Notes under the pieces: generated by a model
Seen by the model: the letters and a program-made list of their open reading frames with translations, nothing else
Database searches by the model: none
What the model was told of the DNA's origin: nothing
Part shown: positions 17,089 through 25,695 of the stretch, in pieces
Layout of the letters: the number at the start of each line of letters is the position of its first letter
Position numbering within the stretch: position 1 is the stretch's first letter
Position numbers and translations under genes: made by a program
Assembly: GCF_963675905.1 (NCBI RefSeq)
Contig: NZ_OY780936.1
Coordinates: 1,807,946-1,871,945 of the forward strand
Direction of reading: 5' to 3'
Origin: an uncultured Bacteroides sp.
Lineage (GTDB): Bacteria; Bacteroidota; Bacteroidia; Bacteroidales; Bacteroidaceae
Length of the DNA stretch: 64,000 nucleotides

Positions 17089-18228
17089 ATGAAGAAATTT
17101 TGGCTCACACTCAGCATTGCCGCAGGTATACTATCATCCTGTGCCAATAAGCCTCAGCAAGAGGCTACTCTCTCTGGATTAAAAGCAGAAAACTTTCAAA
17201 CAGAGGTTAAAGGGAAAAAGACTGATCTATACACGCTTAAAAACAAAGCAGGTATGGAAGTATGCATCACAAACTTTGGAGGAAGAATTGTATCTATCAT
17301 GGTTCCCGATAAGGATGGTAAGATGCAGGATGTGGTACTTGGTTTTGACAGCATTTCAAATTACATAAATATTCCTAGTGACTTCGGTGCTTCCGTTGGA
17401 AGATATGCCAATCGCATAAACAAAGGAAAATTCGTTTTAGACAAAGATACAATTCAACTACCTACAAATAACTTCGGTCATTGCCTGCACGGAGGACCAG
17501 AAGGATGGCAATATCAAGTATACGATGCAAAAGTTATCAGCGACAGCTGTGTAGAACTTACCCGTATCTCTCCTGACGGAGATGCTAATTTCCCAGGAAA
17601 AGTAACAGCAAAAGTAACTTTCACTCTTACAAAAGACAACGCTATCGATATCAGCTACGAAGCAACTACTGATAAGAAAACTATTATAAATATGACTAAC
17701 CACTCATATTTCAATCTTTCAGGAGATGCTAATAATGCAATAACCGATAACCAACTATATGTCAATGCTGACAAATTTACTCCGGTAGACAGTACTTACA
17801 TGACTACAGGCGAAATTCTTCCTGTTGCAGGAACACCAATGGATTTTAGTAAGGCAAAAGCTATTGGTCAGGATATCGACAAATTCGACTATGTACAATT
17901 GAAGAACGGAAATGGTTACGATCATAACTGGGTACTTAACACAGCGGGAGATATAACTAAATTAGCAGCAAAACTTACTTCACCAATCAGCGGCATTACT
18001 TTGGAAATGTACACTGACGAACCAGGAGTACAAGTATACACAGGAAACTTCCTTGATGGAAAAGTAAAAGGTAAACGTGGTATCGTTTATAAGCAACGTA
18101 CAGGTGTTTGCCTTGAAACACAACATTATCCTGACAGCCCAAATAAAAAAGACTGGCCTTCTGTAATCCTGGAACCGGGAAAAACATACAAAAGCCATTG
18201 TATCTATAAATTTTCGGTTGCCAAATAA
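17089..18228 (+). CDS. aldose 1-epimerase, exported lipoprotein form
   Basis: This 379-aa protein is a second mutarotase. Its N-terminus (MKKFWLTLSIAAGILSSCAN) is a lipoprotein signal peptide with the lipid cysteine at residue 18, so it should act outside the cytoplasm. The catalytic core is recognisable: ASVGRYANRINKGKF, HCLHGGPEGW, MTNHSYFNLSG and the late glutamate in CLETQHYPDSPN. It heads the arabinose operon, with 18 nt to araR. Export would let it balance anomers of sugars released by surface or periplasmic glycosidases before uptake. Confidence 0.92.
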   Translation: MKKFWLTLSIAAGILSSCANKPQQEATLSGLKAENFQTEVKGKKTDLYTLKNKAGMEVCITNFGGRIVSIMVPDKDGKMQDVVLGFDSISNYINIPSDFGASVGRYANRINKGKFVLDKDTIQLPTNNFGHCLHGGPEGWQYQVYDAKVISDSCVELTRISPDGDANFPGKVTAKVTFTLTKDNAIDISYEATTDKKTIINMTNHSYFNLSGDANNAITDNQLYVNADKFTPVDSTYMTTGEILPVAGTPMDFSKAKAIGQDIDKFDYVQLKNGNGYDHNWVLNTAGDITKLAAKLTSPISGITLEMYTDEPGVQVYTGNFLDGKVKGKRGIVYKQRTGVCLETQHYPDSPNKKDWPSVILEPGKTYKSHCIYKFSVAK

Positions 18229-18246
18229 AAGAACTATTTAACAAAA

Positions 18247-18924
18247 ATGATTAATTACTATAGTCAGGAAAAGCAATTCTATGTAGCAGTAGACTGCATT
18301 ATCTTCGGATTTAACCAGGGAGAATTAAGCCTCCTTTTACTAAAACGTAACTTTGAACCAGCCTTGGGAGAATGGTCTCTTATGGGTGGATTCGTTAAGG
18401 AAAACGAGAGCGTAGATGATGCAGCAAAAAGAGTATTGAATCAATTAACAGGACTGGAAGATGTATACATGGACCAGGTTGGAATCTTTGGCGAAATAAA
18501 CCGTGATCCGGGAGAGCGAGTTGTGTCTGCAGCTTATTATGCACTGATCAACATCAATGAATACGATCAGGAATTAGTGCAAAAACACAATGCATACTGG
18601 GTAAATGTAAACGAAGTTCCTCCTCTTGTTTTTGACCATCAGTTAATGGTAGAAAAGGCACGAAGCTTAATGCAGCATAATGCAAGCACAGAACCTATCG
18701 GTTTTAATCTTCTGCCCAAGTTATTTACATTAACACAGTTGCAAAGTCTTTTTGAAGCCATCTACGGAGATACCATTGATAAGCGGAATTTCCGTAAGCG
18801 AGTTGCAGAAATGGACTATATTGAAAAAACAGATCAAATAGATAAATCAGGATCTAAACGTGGAGCTTACCTGTACAAGTTTAATAGTAAGATTTACAAG
18901 AAAGATCCAAAATTCAAGTTATAG
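18247..18924 (+). CDS. araR: NUDIX-type transcriptional regulator AraR
   Basis: This 225-aa protein has an N-terminal NUDIX domain and a C-terminal winged helix. The Nudix box region (GGFVKENESVDDAAKRVLNQ) lacks the REUXEE catalytic residues, as expected of NrtR-family regulators that bind a sugar and have lost hydrolase activity. The second half (about 140-225) contains KRNFRKRVAEMDYIEKT, the winged-helix recognition region. In Bacteroides thetaiotaomicron the homologous protein controls arabinose use. Its place directly before araDAB supports the same role here. It probably binds L-arabinose and releases operators upstream of the operon. Confidence 0.9.
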   Translation: MINYYSQEKQFYVAVDCIIFGFNQGELSLLLLKRNFEPALGEWSLMGGFVKENESVDDAAKRVLNQLTGLEDVYMDQVGIFGEINRDPGERVVSAAYYALININEYDQELVQKHNAYWVNVNEVPPLVFDHQLMVEKARSLMQHNASTEPIGFNLLPKLFTLTQLQSLFEAIYGDTIDKRNFRKRVAEMDYIEKTDQIDKSGSKRGAYLYKFNSKIYKKDPKFKL

Positions 18925-18930
18925 AGAATT

Positions 18931-19617
18931 ATGTTAGAGACTTTAAAAGAACAAGTTTTCCGGGCTAATCTGGATTTAGTAAAGCACGGACTGGTTATCT
19001 TCACCTGGGGCAATGTATCTGCTATCGATCGTGCAAGCGGCTTGGTAGTTATTAAGCCAAGTGGAGTATCTTATGACGATATGAAAGCAGGCGACATGGT
19101 CGTTGTAGATCTTGATGGAAAAGTAGTAGAAGGAAAACTTAAACCATCATCAGACACTCCTACTCATGTGGAACTTTATAAAGCATTTCCTGAAATTGGC
19201 GGAGTAGTACATACACACTCCACTTATGCCACAGCATGGTCACAAGCCGGAATTGATCTACCTAATATCGGTACCACACATGCCGATTATTTTCACGATG
19301 CAATTCCTTGCACTGCTGATATGACAAAAGAAGAAGTAGAAGGAGCTTATGAAAAAGAAACCGGTAGTGTTATCATCAAGAGATTCGAAGGAATCAATCC
19401 GGTTCATACTCCAGGTGTACTTGTAAAGAACCACGGTCCTTTCTCATGGGGAAAAAATGCAGACGATGCAGTTCATAACGCAGTTGTTATGGAACAAGTA
19501 GCAAAAATGGCTTCTATTGCATATTCTGTAAATCCGGCATTAACAATGAATCCGTTGCTGGTAGAAAAGCACTTTAACCGCAAACATGGTCCGGGCGCTT
19601 ATTACGGTCAGAAATAA
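18931..19617 (+). CDS. araD: L-ribulose-5-phosphate 4-epimerase
   Basis: AraD turns L-ribulose 5-phosphate into D-xylulose 5-phosphate, linking arabinose to the pentose phosphate pathway. The 228-aa protein is a class II aldolase fold member with [20 protein letters not shown], the zinc-ligand motif [15 protein letters not shown] and a second block [19 protein letters not shown]. It starts 6 nt after araR and is followed by araA after 58 nt. Confidence 0.96.
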   Translation: MLETLKEQVFRANLDLVKHGLVIFTWGNVSAIDRASGLVVIKPSGVSYDDMKAGDMVVVDLDGKVVEGKLKPSSDTPTHVELYKAFPEIGGVVHTHSTYATAWSQAGIDLPNIGTTHADYFHDAIPCTADMTKEEVEGAYEKETGSVIIKRFEGINPVHTPGVLVKNHGPFSWGKNADDAVHNAVVMEQVAKMASIAYSVNPALTMNPLLVEKHFNRKHGPGAYYGQK

Positions 19618-19675
19618 ATTATTATCGAAATAAATATCAAAACAAATAGATTTATAATCTTAAAATTAAAAAATT

Positions 19676-21178
19676 ATGGCATTTCAAGATTTTGAAGTTT
19701 GGTTTGTAACAGGAGCACAGCTCCTTTACGGAGGCGATGCAGTAATCGCAGTTAACGCACACTCTAACGAGATTGTAAAAGGACTTAATGAATCAGGAAA
19801 TCTTCCTGTTAAAGTTGTATATAAAGGAACTGTAAACTCAGCAGCTGAAGTAACAGCTACAATGAGAGCAGCAAACAATGAAAGCAAATGTATCGGTATC
19901 ATTACCTGGATGCACACTTTCTCTCCTGCTAAAATGTGGATTCACGGATTGCAAGAGTTGAAAAAACCTCTTCTTCACTTCCACACACAATTCAACAAAG
20001 AAATTCCATGGGATACAATGGACATGGATTTCATGAACTTGAATCAATCAGCTCACGGAGACCGCGAATTTGGTCACATTGTTTCTCGTATGCGCAAAAA
20101 CCGCAAGGTTGTTGTTGGTCACTGGCAAGATGAAAAAGCTCAGGGTAAAATCGCTGTGTGGATGCGTGTTTCTGCAGCTTGGGCTGATGCACAAGATATG
20201 CTTATCATCCGTTTCGGAGACAACATGAACAATGTTGCTGTAACAGATGGTGATAAAGTAGAAGCAGAACTTCGTTTAGGTTACCATGTTGATTACTATC
20301 CAATCGGCGACTTAGTAGCAGTTCAGGATACTGTAACTGATGCTGAAATTGCAGAGTTGGTTAAAGTATACGAAAGCGAATATGAATTGGCTGCCAATGT
20401 AAAAGAAGGCGGAAAAGACCGCACCCAGGTTATTGAAGCTGCTCGTGAAGAACTTGCTCTTCGCAAATTCTTAACAGCAAAAGGCGCAAAAGGATTCACT
20501 ACAAACTTCGATGCATTGCACGGAATGAATCAACTTCCAGGTCTTGCTTCTCAACGTTTGATGGCTGAAGGTTATGGTTTCGGAGCAGAAGGTGACTGGA
20601 AAACAGCAGCATTGTACCGCACAATGTGGTTCATGGGACAAGGTCTTGAAGGTGGTGCTTCATTCCTTGAAGATTACACGTTGAACTTCGACGGAGATAA
20701 CAGCTCAATTCTTCAGGCACACATGTTAGAAGTTTGTCCGCTTATCGCAGAAAACAAACCAAAACTAGAAGTTCATCCATTAGGTATCGGTGGCAAAGCA
20801 GATCCTGCTCGTTTGGTATTCACTACTCACGAAGGAACCGGAGTTGCTGCAACAATCGTAGATATGGGTAACCGTTTCCGTATGATTGTAAACCAGGTAG
20901 ATGTTATCAAATCAAAAGAACTTCCTAAATTGCCGGTTGCTTCTGCACTTTGGATTCCACAACCAAACTTCGAAGTAGGTGCAGGTGCATGGATTCTTGC
21001 AGGTGGAACACACCACACAAGCTTCTCTTTCGCTCTTACTCAGGAATATCTGGAAGACTATGCTGAAATGGCAGGTATCGAAATGATCGTTATCGACAAA
21101 GATACTACTATCAGCAACTTCAAGAAAGAGCTACGCACAAATGATGTTTATTATATGCTTAACAAAGCTTTGATGTAA
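19676..21178 (+). CDS. araA: L-arabinose isomerase
   Basis: AraA converts L-arabinose to L-ribulose with a divalent metal. At 500 aa it has the usual length of the enzyme. Recognisable blocks are FVTGAQLLYGGDAV at the N-terminus, WMHTFSPAKMWI, LHFHTQFNKEIPW, GAEGDWKTAAL with a metal-binding glutamate, FLEDYTLNF and the late histidine region LAGGTHHTSFS. The stop codon is separated from the araB start by only one base, so the two are probably translationally coupled. Confidence 0.98.
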   Translation: MAFQDFEVWFVTGAQLLYGGDAVIAVNAHSNEIVKGLNESGNLPVKVVYKGTVNSAAEVTATMRAANNESKCIGIITWMHTFSPAKMWIHGLQELKKPLLHFHTQFNKEIPWDTMDMDFMNLNQSAHGDREFGHIVSRMRKNRKVVVGHWQDEKAQGKIAVWMRVSAAWADAQDMLIIRFGDNMNNVAVTDGDKVEAELRLGYHVDYYPIGDLVAVQDTVTDAEIAELVKVYESEYELAANVKEGGKDRTQVIEAAREELALRKFLTAKGAKGFTTNFDALHGMNQLPGLASQRLMAEGYGFGAEGDWKTAALYRTMWFMGQGLEGGASFLEDYTLNFDGDNSSILQAHMLEVCPLIAENKPKLEVHPLGIGGKADPARLVFTTHEGTGVAATIVDMGNRFRMIVNQVDVIKSKELPKLPVASALWIPQPNFEVGAGAWILAGGTHHTSFSFALTQEYLEDYAEMAGIEMIVIDKDTTISNFKKELRTNDVYYMLNKALM

Positions 21179-21179
21179 T

Positions 21180-22853
21180 ATGGCAAAAAAATATGTTATC
21201 GGATTAGATTACGGTAGTGATTCTGCCCGTGCAATCATTGTAGATGCATTGACAGGAGAAGAATTGGCTACAGCCGTAAAATACTATCCTCGCTGGACAG
21301 AAGGAAAATATTGCAACCCTGCAATCAACCAATATCGCCAACATCCGCTTGATTATATTGAAGTACTGGAAGCTACTATCAAAGAATCACTGGCAAAATG
21401 CCCTGCAGGAACTGCAGAACAAGTTGTTGGTATTGCTTTTGACACAACCGGAAGTACTCCTGTGTTTACAGATGCAGCAGGTACTCCCCTATCTTTACTT
21501 CCTGAATTTGCAGAAAATCCAAATGCAATGTTTGTACTTTGGAAAGACCATACAGCAGTAAAAGAAGCAGCCGAAATCAATAAGCTTTGCAAAGAGTGGA
21601 AGATTGACTATTCAGCTTACGAAGGTGGTATCTATTCTTCAGAATGGTTCTGGGCAAAAGCTCTTCACGTACTTCGTGAAGACGAAACTGTACGCAAGAA
21701 CGCTTACTCTATCGTTGAGCACTGCGAATGGTTACCTGCTATTCTTACAGGAGCCAATAAAGCAGAAGACATCGTAAGAAGTCGCTGTGCTGAAGGACAC
21801 AAAGCTATGTGGCACGAAAAATGGGGCGGACTTCCAGCTGAAGACTTCCTTGTAGCTCTTGATCCACTTTTGGCTGGCTACCGTGATCGTCTGTTCACAA
21901 AGACAGAAACTGCTGACAAGGTAGTTGGTCACCTTACAGAAGAATGGGCTAAGCGTCTTGGTTTAACAACAAACGTTGTTGTAGCCGGCGGAGCATTCGA
22001 CTGCCACATGGGTGCAGTAGGATCAGGTGTAACACCTCGCACACTGGTACGCATTATCGGTACTTCAACTTGCGACATCATGGTTTCTTCTTACGAAGAG
22101 ATGGGCGACAAGCTGATCAAAGGTATCTGCGGACAGGTTGACGGATCAGTAATCCCAGGATACGTAGGACTTGAAGCCGGACAATCTGCTTTCGGTGATG
22201 TATATGCATGGTTCAAGAGAGTTCTGGAATTCCCTATCAAACAAATCATAGGAAACAGCACACTTATTGACGAAGCTACAAAAGCTAAATTGGTAGATGA
22301 AGCATGCAGCCAGATTATCCCTGCATTAACAAAAGAAGCCGAGCTAATTCCAATCAGCGAAAGCACAGTAATTGCTACCGACTGGATGAATGGCCGCCGT
22401 ACTCCTGATGCTAACCAGATGTTGAAAGGAACAATTACCGGACTTACTCTCGGTAGTTCAGCTCCACGCATCTTCCGTGCATTGGTAGAAGCTACAGCAT
22501 TCGGTTCAAAAGCAATTGTTGACCGTTTCCGTAGCGAAGGCGTACAAATCGATGCAGTAATTGGTATCGGAGGTATTTCTTTGAAATCACCATTCGTAAT
22601 GCAAACTTTGTCTGATGTACTAAATATGCCTATTAAAGTCTGCAAAACAGAACAAGCTTGTGCTTTAGGCGCTGCTATGTTTGCTGCAACAGCTGCAGGC
22701 ATCTATGGTAAGGTAGAAGAAGCACAACAGGCTATGGGACCAGGATTTGCTTCGGAATATACTCCAAATGCAGAAAATGCAAAAGCATATCAGGCTATTT
22801 ATGAACAATATGTAAAAGTTGGACAATTCACTGAAAAAGAATTGTTCTGCTAA
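21180..22853 (+). CDS. araB: ribulokinase (FGGY family)
   Basis: AraB phosphorylates L-ribulose with ATP. The 557-aa protein has the FGGY kinase N-terminus GLDYGSDSARAIIVDA, the mid-protein phosphate-binding block GAFDCHMGAVGSGV and the C-terminal ATP-binding motif IGIGGISLKSPFVMQTLSDV. Length is normal for bacterial ribulokinases. It closes the araR-araD-araA-araB run. A long structured intergenic region lies before transketolase. Confidence 0.95.
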   Translation: MAKKYVIGLDYGSDSARAIIVDALTGEELATAVKYYPRWTEGKYCNPAINQYRQHPLDYIEVLEATIKESLAKCPAGTAEQVVGIAFDTTGSTPVFTDAAGTPLSLLPEFAENPNAMFVLWKDHTAVKEAAEINKLCKEWKIDYSAYEGGIYSSEWFWAKALHVLREDETVRKNAYSIVEHCEWLPAILTGANKAEDIVRSRCAEGHKAMWHEKWGGLPAEDFLVALDPLLAGYRDRLFTKTETADKVVGHLTEEWAKRLGLTTNVVVAGGAFDCHMGAVGSGVTPRTLVRIIGTSTCDIMVSSYEEMGDKLIKGICGQVDGSVIPGYVGLEAGQSAFGDVYAWFKRVLEFPIKQIIGNSTLIDEATKAKLVDEACSQIIPALTKEAELIPISESTVIATDWMNGRRTPDANQMLKGTITGLTLGSSAPRIFRALVEATAFGSKAIVDRFRSEGVQIDAVIGIGGISLKSPFVMQTLSDVLNMPIKVCKTEQACALGAAMFAATAAGIYGKVEEAQQAMGPGFASEYTPNAENAKAYQAIYEQYVKVGQFTEKELFC

Positions 22854-22864
22854 TAAATCTCTTC

Positions 22865-22974
22865 AAGCGAGGCCGGGAAAAGATCGAAATATCTTAGTGT
22901 ATTTCTGATAAATAACTTATTGTATTTTATACTCTAAGATCTCTCCCGGTCTCGCTTTTAACCTCGATCTTTTC
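22865..22974 (+). terminator. long hairpin with a competing alternative pairing between araB and tkt
   Basis: Arms AAGCGAGGCCGGGA (from 22865) and TCCCGGTCTCGCTT (to 22957) form a long stem followed by TTTA, which should act as a terminator for the ara operon. In addition GAAAAGATCGA (22877-22887) pairs perfectly with TCGATCTTTTC (22964-22974). The left arm therefore has two mutually exclusive partners, as in attenuators. Confidence 0.6.
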
Positions 22975-22995
22975 AACAAAAAATCGCTCTATTCT

Positions 22996-23027
22996 AGCAG
23001 TTTATTACTCACAAACTGCTATCTTTG
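22996..23027 (+). promoter_or_regulatory. tkt promoter with overlapping inverted repeat
   Basis: TATCTTTG (23020-23027) matches the TAnnTTTG box, 25 nt before the tkt start. A perfect 8-bp inverted repeat AGCAGTTT/AAACTGCT (22996-23003 and 23013-23020) with a 9-nt spacer covers the stretch between the two promoter boxes, a good place for a repressor. The upstream TTG box is not clear. Confidence 0.55.
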
Positions 23028-23052
23028 CCCCTAAATTAATGAATCAATTATT

Positions 23053-25068
23053 ATGAATGATAGTAAACTAATGAATCTCGCAGCAGATAATGTGCGAATT
23101 TTAGCAGCTTCTATGGTAGAAAAAGCAAACTCAGGACACCCGGGCGGTGCCATGGGTGGCGCAGACTTTGTGAACGTTCTTTTCTCTGAATTTTTGGAAT
23201 TTGATCCTGAAAATCCTCGTTGGGAAGGTCGCGACCGCTTTTTTTTAGACCCAGGACACATGTCACCCATGTTGTATTCTATCCTAGCCCTTACAGGTAA
23301 ATACACATTGAGTGAATTATCACAATTCCGTCAATGGGGAAGCCCAACTCCGGGACACCCTGAAGTAGACGTAATGCGTGGAGTAGAAAACACATCAGGT
23401 CCACTCGGACAAGGACATTCATACGCTGTTGGTGCTGCAATCGCTGCCAAATTCCTGAAAGCTCGCTTCGGTGAAGTAATGGGACAAACCATTTACACAT
23501 TTATCTCAGACGGAGGTATTCAGGAAGAGATTTCTCAGGGAGCAGGTCGTTTAGCCGGACACCTGGGACTCGATAACTTAGTTATGTTTTACGATTCCAA
23601 TGATATTCAACTTTCAACAGGAACAAATGCTGTAACCTGTGAAGATACTGCAAAGAAATATGCAGCATGGAACTGGAACGTAATTTCTATCAATGGTAAT
23701 GATCCTGAAGAAATCCGTAAGGCTCTTACTGCTGCAAAAGCAGAAAAAGAACGTCCTACCCTGATTATTGGTAAAACCATCATGGGTAAAGGTGCCGTTA
23801 CAGCCGAACACGGAAGCTTCGAACGCCAATGCTCAACTCATGGTCAGCCATTGAGTGCAAGTGGTGCTTCTTACGATGAAACTATTAAAAACTTAGGAGG
23901 TGATCCTAAAGATCCTTTCAAAATATTCCCTGAAGTTGCAGAACTTTACGCTAAACGTGCTGCTGAACTAAAGCAAATCGTTGCAGCCAAATATGCTGCT
24001 AAAGCAGAATGGGCTAAAGCTAACCCAGAACTTGCTGCAAAATTAGAAGAATTCTTCTCAGGCAAAGCTCCAAAAGTAGACTGGGCTGGTATCAAGCAAA
24101 AAGCAAACGATGCTACTCGTGGTGCTTCTGCTACAGTTCTTGGTGCATTGGCTACTCAGGTAGAAAACATGATCTGTGCTTCTGCCGACTTGTCAAACTC
24201 TGATAAGACAGACGGATTCTTAAAGAAAACTCACGCCTTTACAAAAGACGATTTCAGCGGTGCTTTCTTACAGGCAGGTGTTGCTGAATTAACAATGGCA
24301 TGTGTTTGCATCGGTATGGCACTTCACGGAGGTGTAATTCCAGCTTGCGGTACATTCTTTGTATTCTCTGATTACATGAAACCAGCAGTTCGTATGGCTG
24401 CCCTTATGGAACTTCCAGTTAAGTTTATCTGGACTCACGACGCATTCCGTGTGGGTGAAGACGGACCTACTCACGAACCGGTTGAACAGGAAGCTCAGAT
24501 CCGTTTGATGGAAAAACTTAAAAACCACAACGGACACAACTCAATGTTGGTACTTCGTCCGGCTGATGCTGAAGAAACTACAGAAGCATGGAAACTTGCC
24601 ATGGAAAATACTTCAACTCCAACAGGATTAATCTTCTCTCGTCAGAACATTACTAATCTTCCTGCAGGAACAAACTATGCTGACGCTGCAAAAGGTGCTT
24701 ACATTGTTGCCGGAGCTGATGAAAATCCAGATGTAGTTCTTATCGCTTCTGGTTCTGAAGTTGCTACACTTGTTGCCGGAGCAGAATTGCTTCGCAAGGA
24801 TGGTGTAAAACTTCGCATTGTTTCTGTTCCATCTGAAGGATTGTTCCGTAGCCAGAGCAAGGAATATCAGGAATCAATTATCCCAACCGCAGCTAAAGTA
24901 TTTGGTCTTACAGCAGGTTTACCAGTAAACCTTGAAGGCCTTGCAGGTGCCAACGGTAAGGTATTTGGTCTGGAATCATTCGGATTCTCTGCACCTTACA
25001 AGGTTCTTGACGAAAAACTTGGTTTCACTGCTCAGAACGTGTACAATCAGGTTAAGGCAATGTTATAA
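23053..25068 (+). CDS. tkt: transketolase
   Basis: This thiamine diphosphate enzyme transfers two-carbon units between sugar phosphates in the pentose phosphate pathway. The 671-aa protein is a full-length single-chain transketolase. It shows KANSGHPGGAMGGADF at the N-terminus, GPLGQGHSYAVG, the cofactor-binding stretch ISDGGIQEEISQGAG, and THDAFRVGEDGPTHEPVEQ in the pyrimidine domain. It follows the ara operon, where it processes the xylulose 5-phosphate made by AraD. It has its own promoter-like element and is 27 nt before rpiB. Confidence 0.97.
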   Translation: MNDSKLMNLAADNVRILAASMVEKANSGHPGGAMGGADFVNVLFSEFLEFDPENPRWEGRDRFFLDPGHMSPMLYSILALTGKYTLSELSQFRQWGSPTPGHPEVDVMRGVENTSGPLGQGHSYAVGAAIAAKFLKARFGEVMGQTIYTFISDGGIQEEISQGAGRLAGHLGLDNLVMFYDSNDIQLSTGTNAVTCEDTAKKYAAWNWNVISINGNDPEEIRKALTAAKAEKERPTLIIGKTIMGKGAVTAEHGSFERQCSTHGQPLSASGASYDETIKNLGGDPKDPFKIFPEVAELYAKRAAELKQIVAAKYAAKAEWAKANPELAAKLEEFFSGKAPKVDWAGIKQKANDATRGASATVLGALATQVENMICASADLSNSDKTDGFLKKTHAFTKDDFSGAFLQAGVAELTMACVCIGMALHGGVIPACGTFFVFSDYMKPAVRMAALMELPVKFIWTHDAFRVGEDGPTHEPVEQEAQIRLMEKLKNHNGHNSMLVLRPADAEETTEAWKLAMENTSTPTGLIFSRQNITNLPAGTNYADAAKGAYIVAGADENPDVVLIASGSEVATLVAGAELLRKDGVKLRIVSVPSEGLFRSQSKEYQESIIPTAAKVFGLTAGLPVNLEGLAGANGKVFGLESFGFSAPYKVLDEKLGFTAQNVYNQVKAML

Positions 25069-25095
25069 TCTAACATAAACTGAAAACAGATAAAA

Positions 25096-25530
25096 ATGAA
25101 AACTATTGGTATTTGCTCCGATCACGCAGGTTTTGAATTGAAACAGTTCGTTAAGAGCTGGCTCGAAGCCAAGGGTTGGGCATACAAAGATTTTGGAACG
25201 TACACAACAGACAGTTGCGATTATGCAGATTTTGCACATCCGCTGGCATCAGCCATAGAAAATGGCGAATGTTATCCGGGTATTGCTATCTGCGGTAGTG
25301 GTAATGGCATTAACATGACGTTGAACAAGCATCAGGGTATCCGTGCAGCACTTTGCTGGACACCGGAGATCTCACATCTTGCCCGTCAGCACAACGATGC
25401 TAATATTCTGGTTATGCCAGGTCGTTTTATCGACACAGCAACTGCCGATCATATTATGACTGAGTTCTTCTCTACAAATTTTGAAGGCGGCCGTCATCAA
25501 AAAAGAATAGAAAAGATTCCCGTAAAGTAA
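25096..25530 (+). CDS. rpiB: ribose 5-phosphate isomerase B
   Basis: RpiB interconverts ribose 5-phosphate and ribulose 5-phosphate. The 144-aa protein starts with the family block ICSDHAGFELK and carries the catalytic-site region ICGSGNGINMTLNKHQGIRAALC, which includes the conserved cysteine near residue 70 and the phosphate-binding glycines. It lies 27 nt after tkt and is followed by a terminator, so the two pentose phosphate genes probably share one transcript. Confidence 0.96.
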   Translation: MKTIGICSDHAGFELKQFVKSWLEAKGWAYKDFGTYTTDSCDYADFAHPLASAIENGECYPGIAICGSGNGINMTLNKHQGIRAALCWTPEISHLARQHNDANILVMPGRFIDTATADHIMTEFFSTNFEGGRHQKRIEKIPVK

Positions 25531-25552
25531 TTACGTTCTTACTATAACAAAG

Positions 25553-25584
25553 AATCCTGTTTGTACATTCAAGCAGGATTTTTT
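25553..25584 (+). terminator. terminator after rpiB
   Basis: AATCCTG/CAGGATT stem with a short inner extension (TTG/CAA) and a TTTTTT tail, 22 nt after the rpiB stop. Confidence 0.85.
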
Positions 25585-25638
25585 GCATATATAGGGGTTT
25601 AATCATTATTCAGAAATATTTTATATACAATAGCACTT

Positions 25639-25654
25639 TGGCATGACTTTTGTA
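25639..25654 (+). promoter_or_regulatory. possible sigma-54 type promoter
   Basis: TGGCATGACTTTTGTA matches the -24/-12 consensus TGGCACGnnnnTTGCA at all defined positions but two (C to T in each half), with correct spacing. It lies 42 bp before the VapE-like gene, which lacks a clear TAnnTTTG box (TATCTTTC at about 25662 is the nearest). Role inferred only. Confidence 0.4.
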
Positions 25655-25695
25655 ATATAATTATCTTTCTAACTATAAATTTAAATCTCAATACT

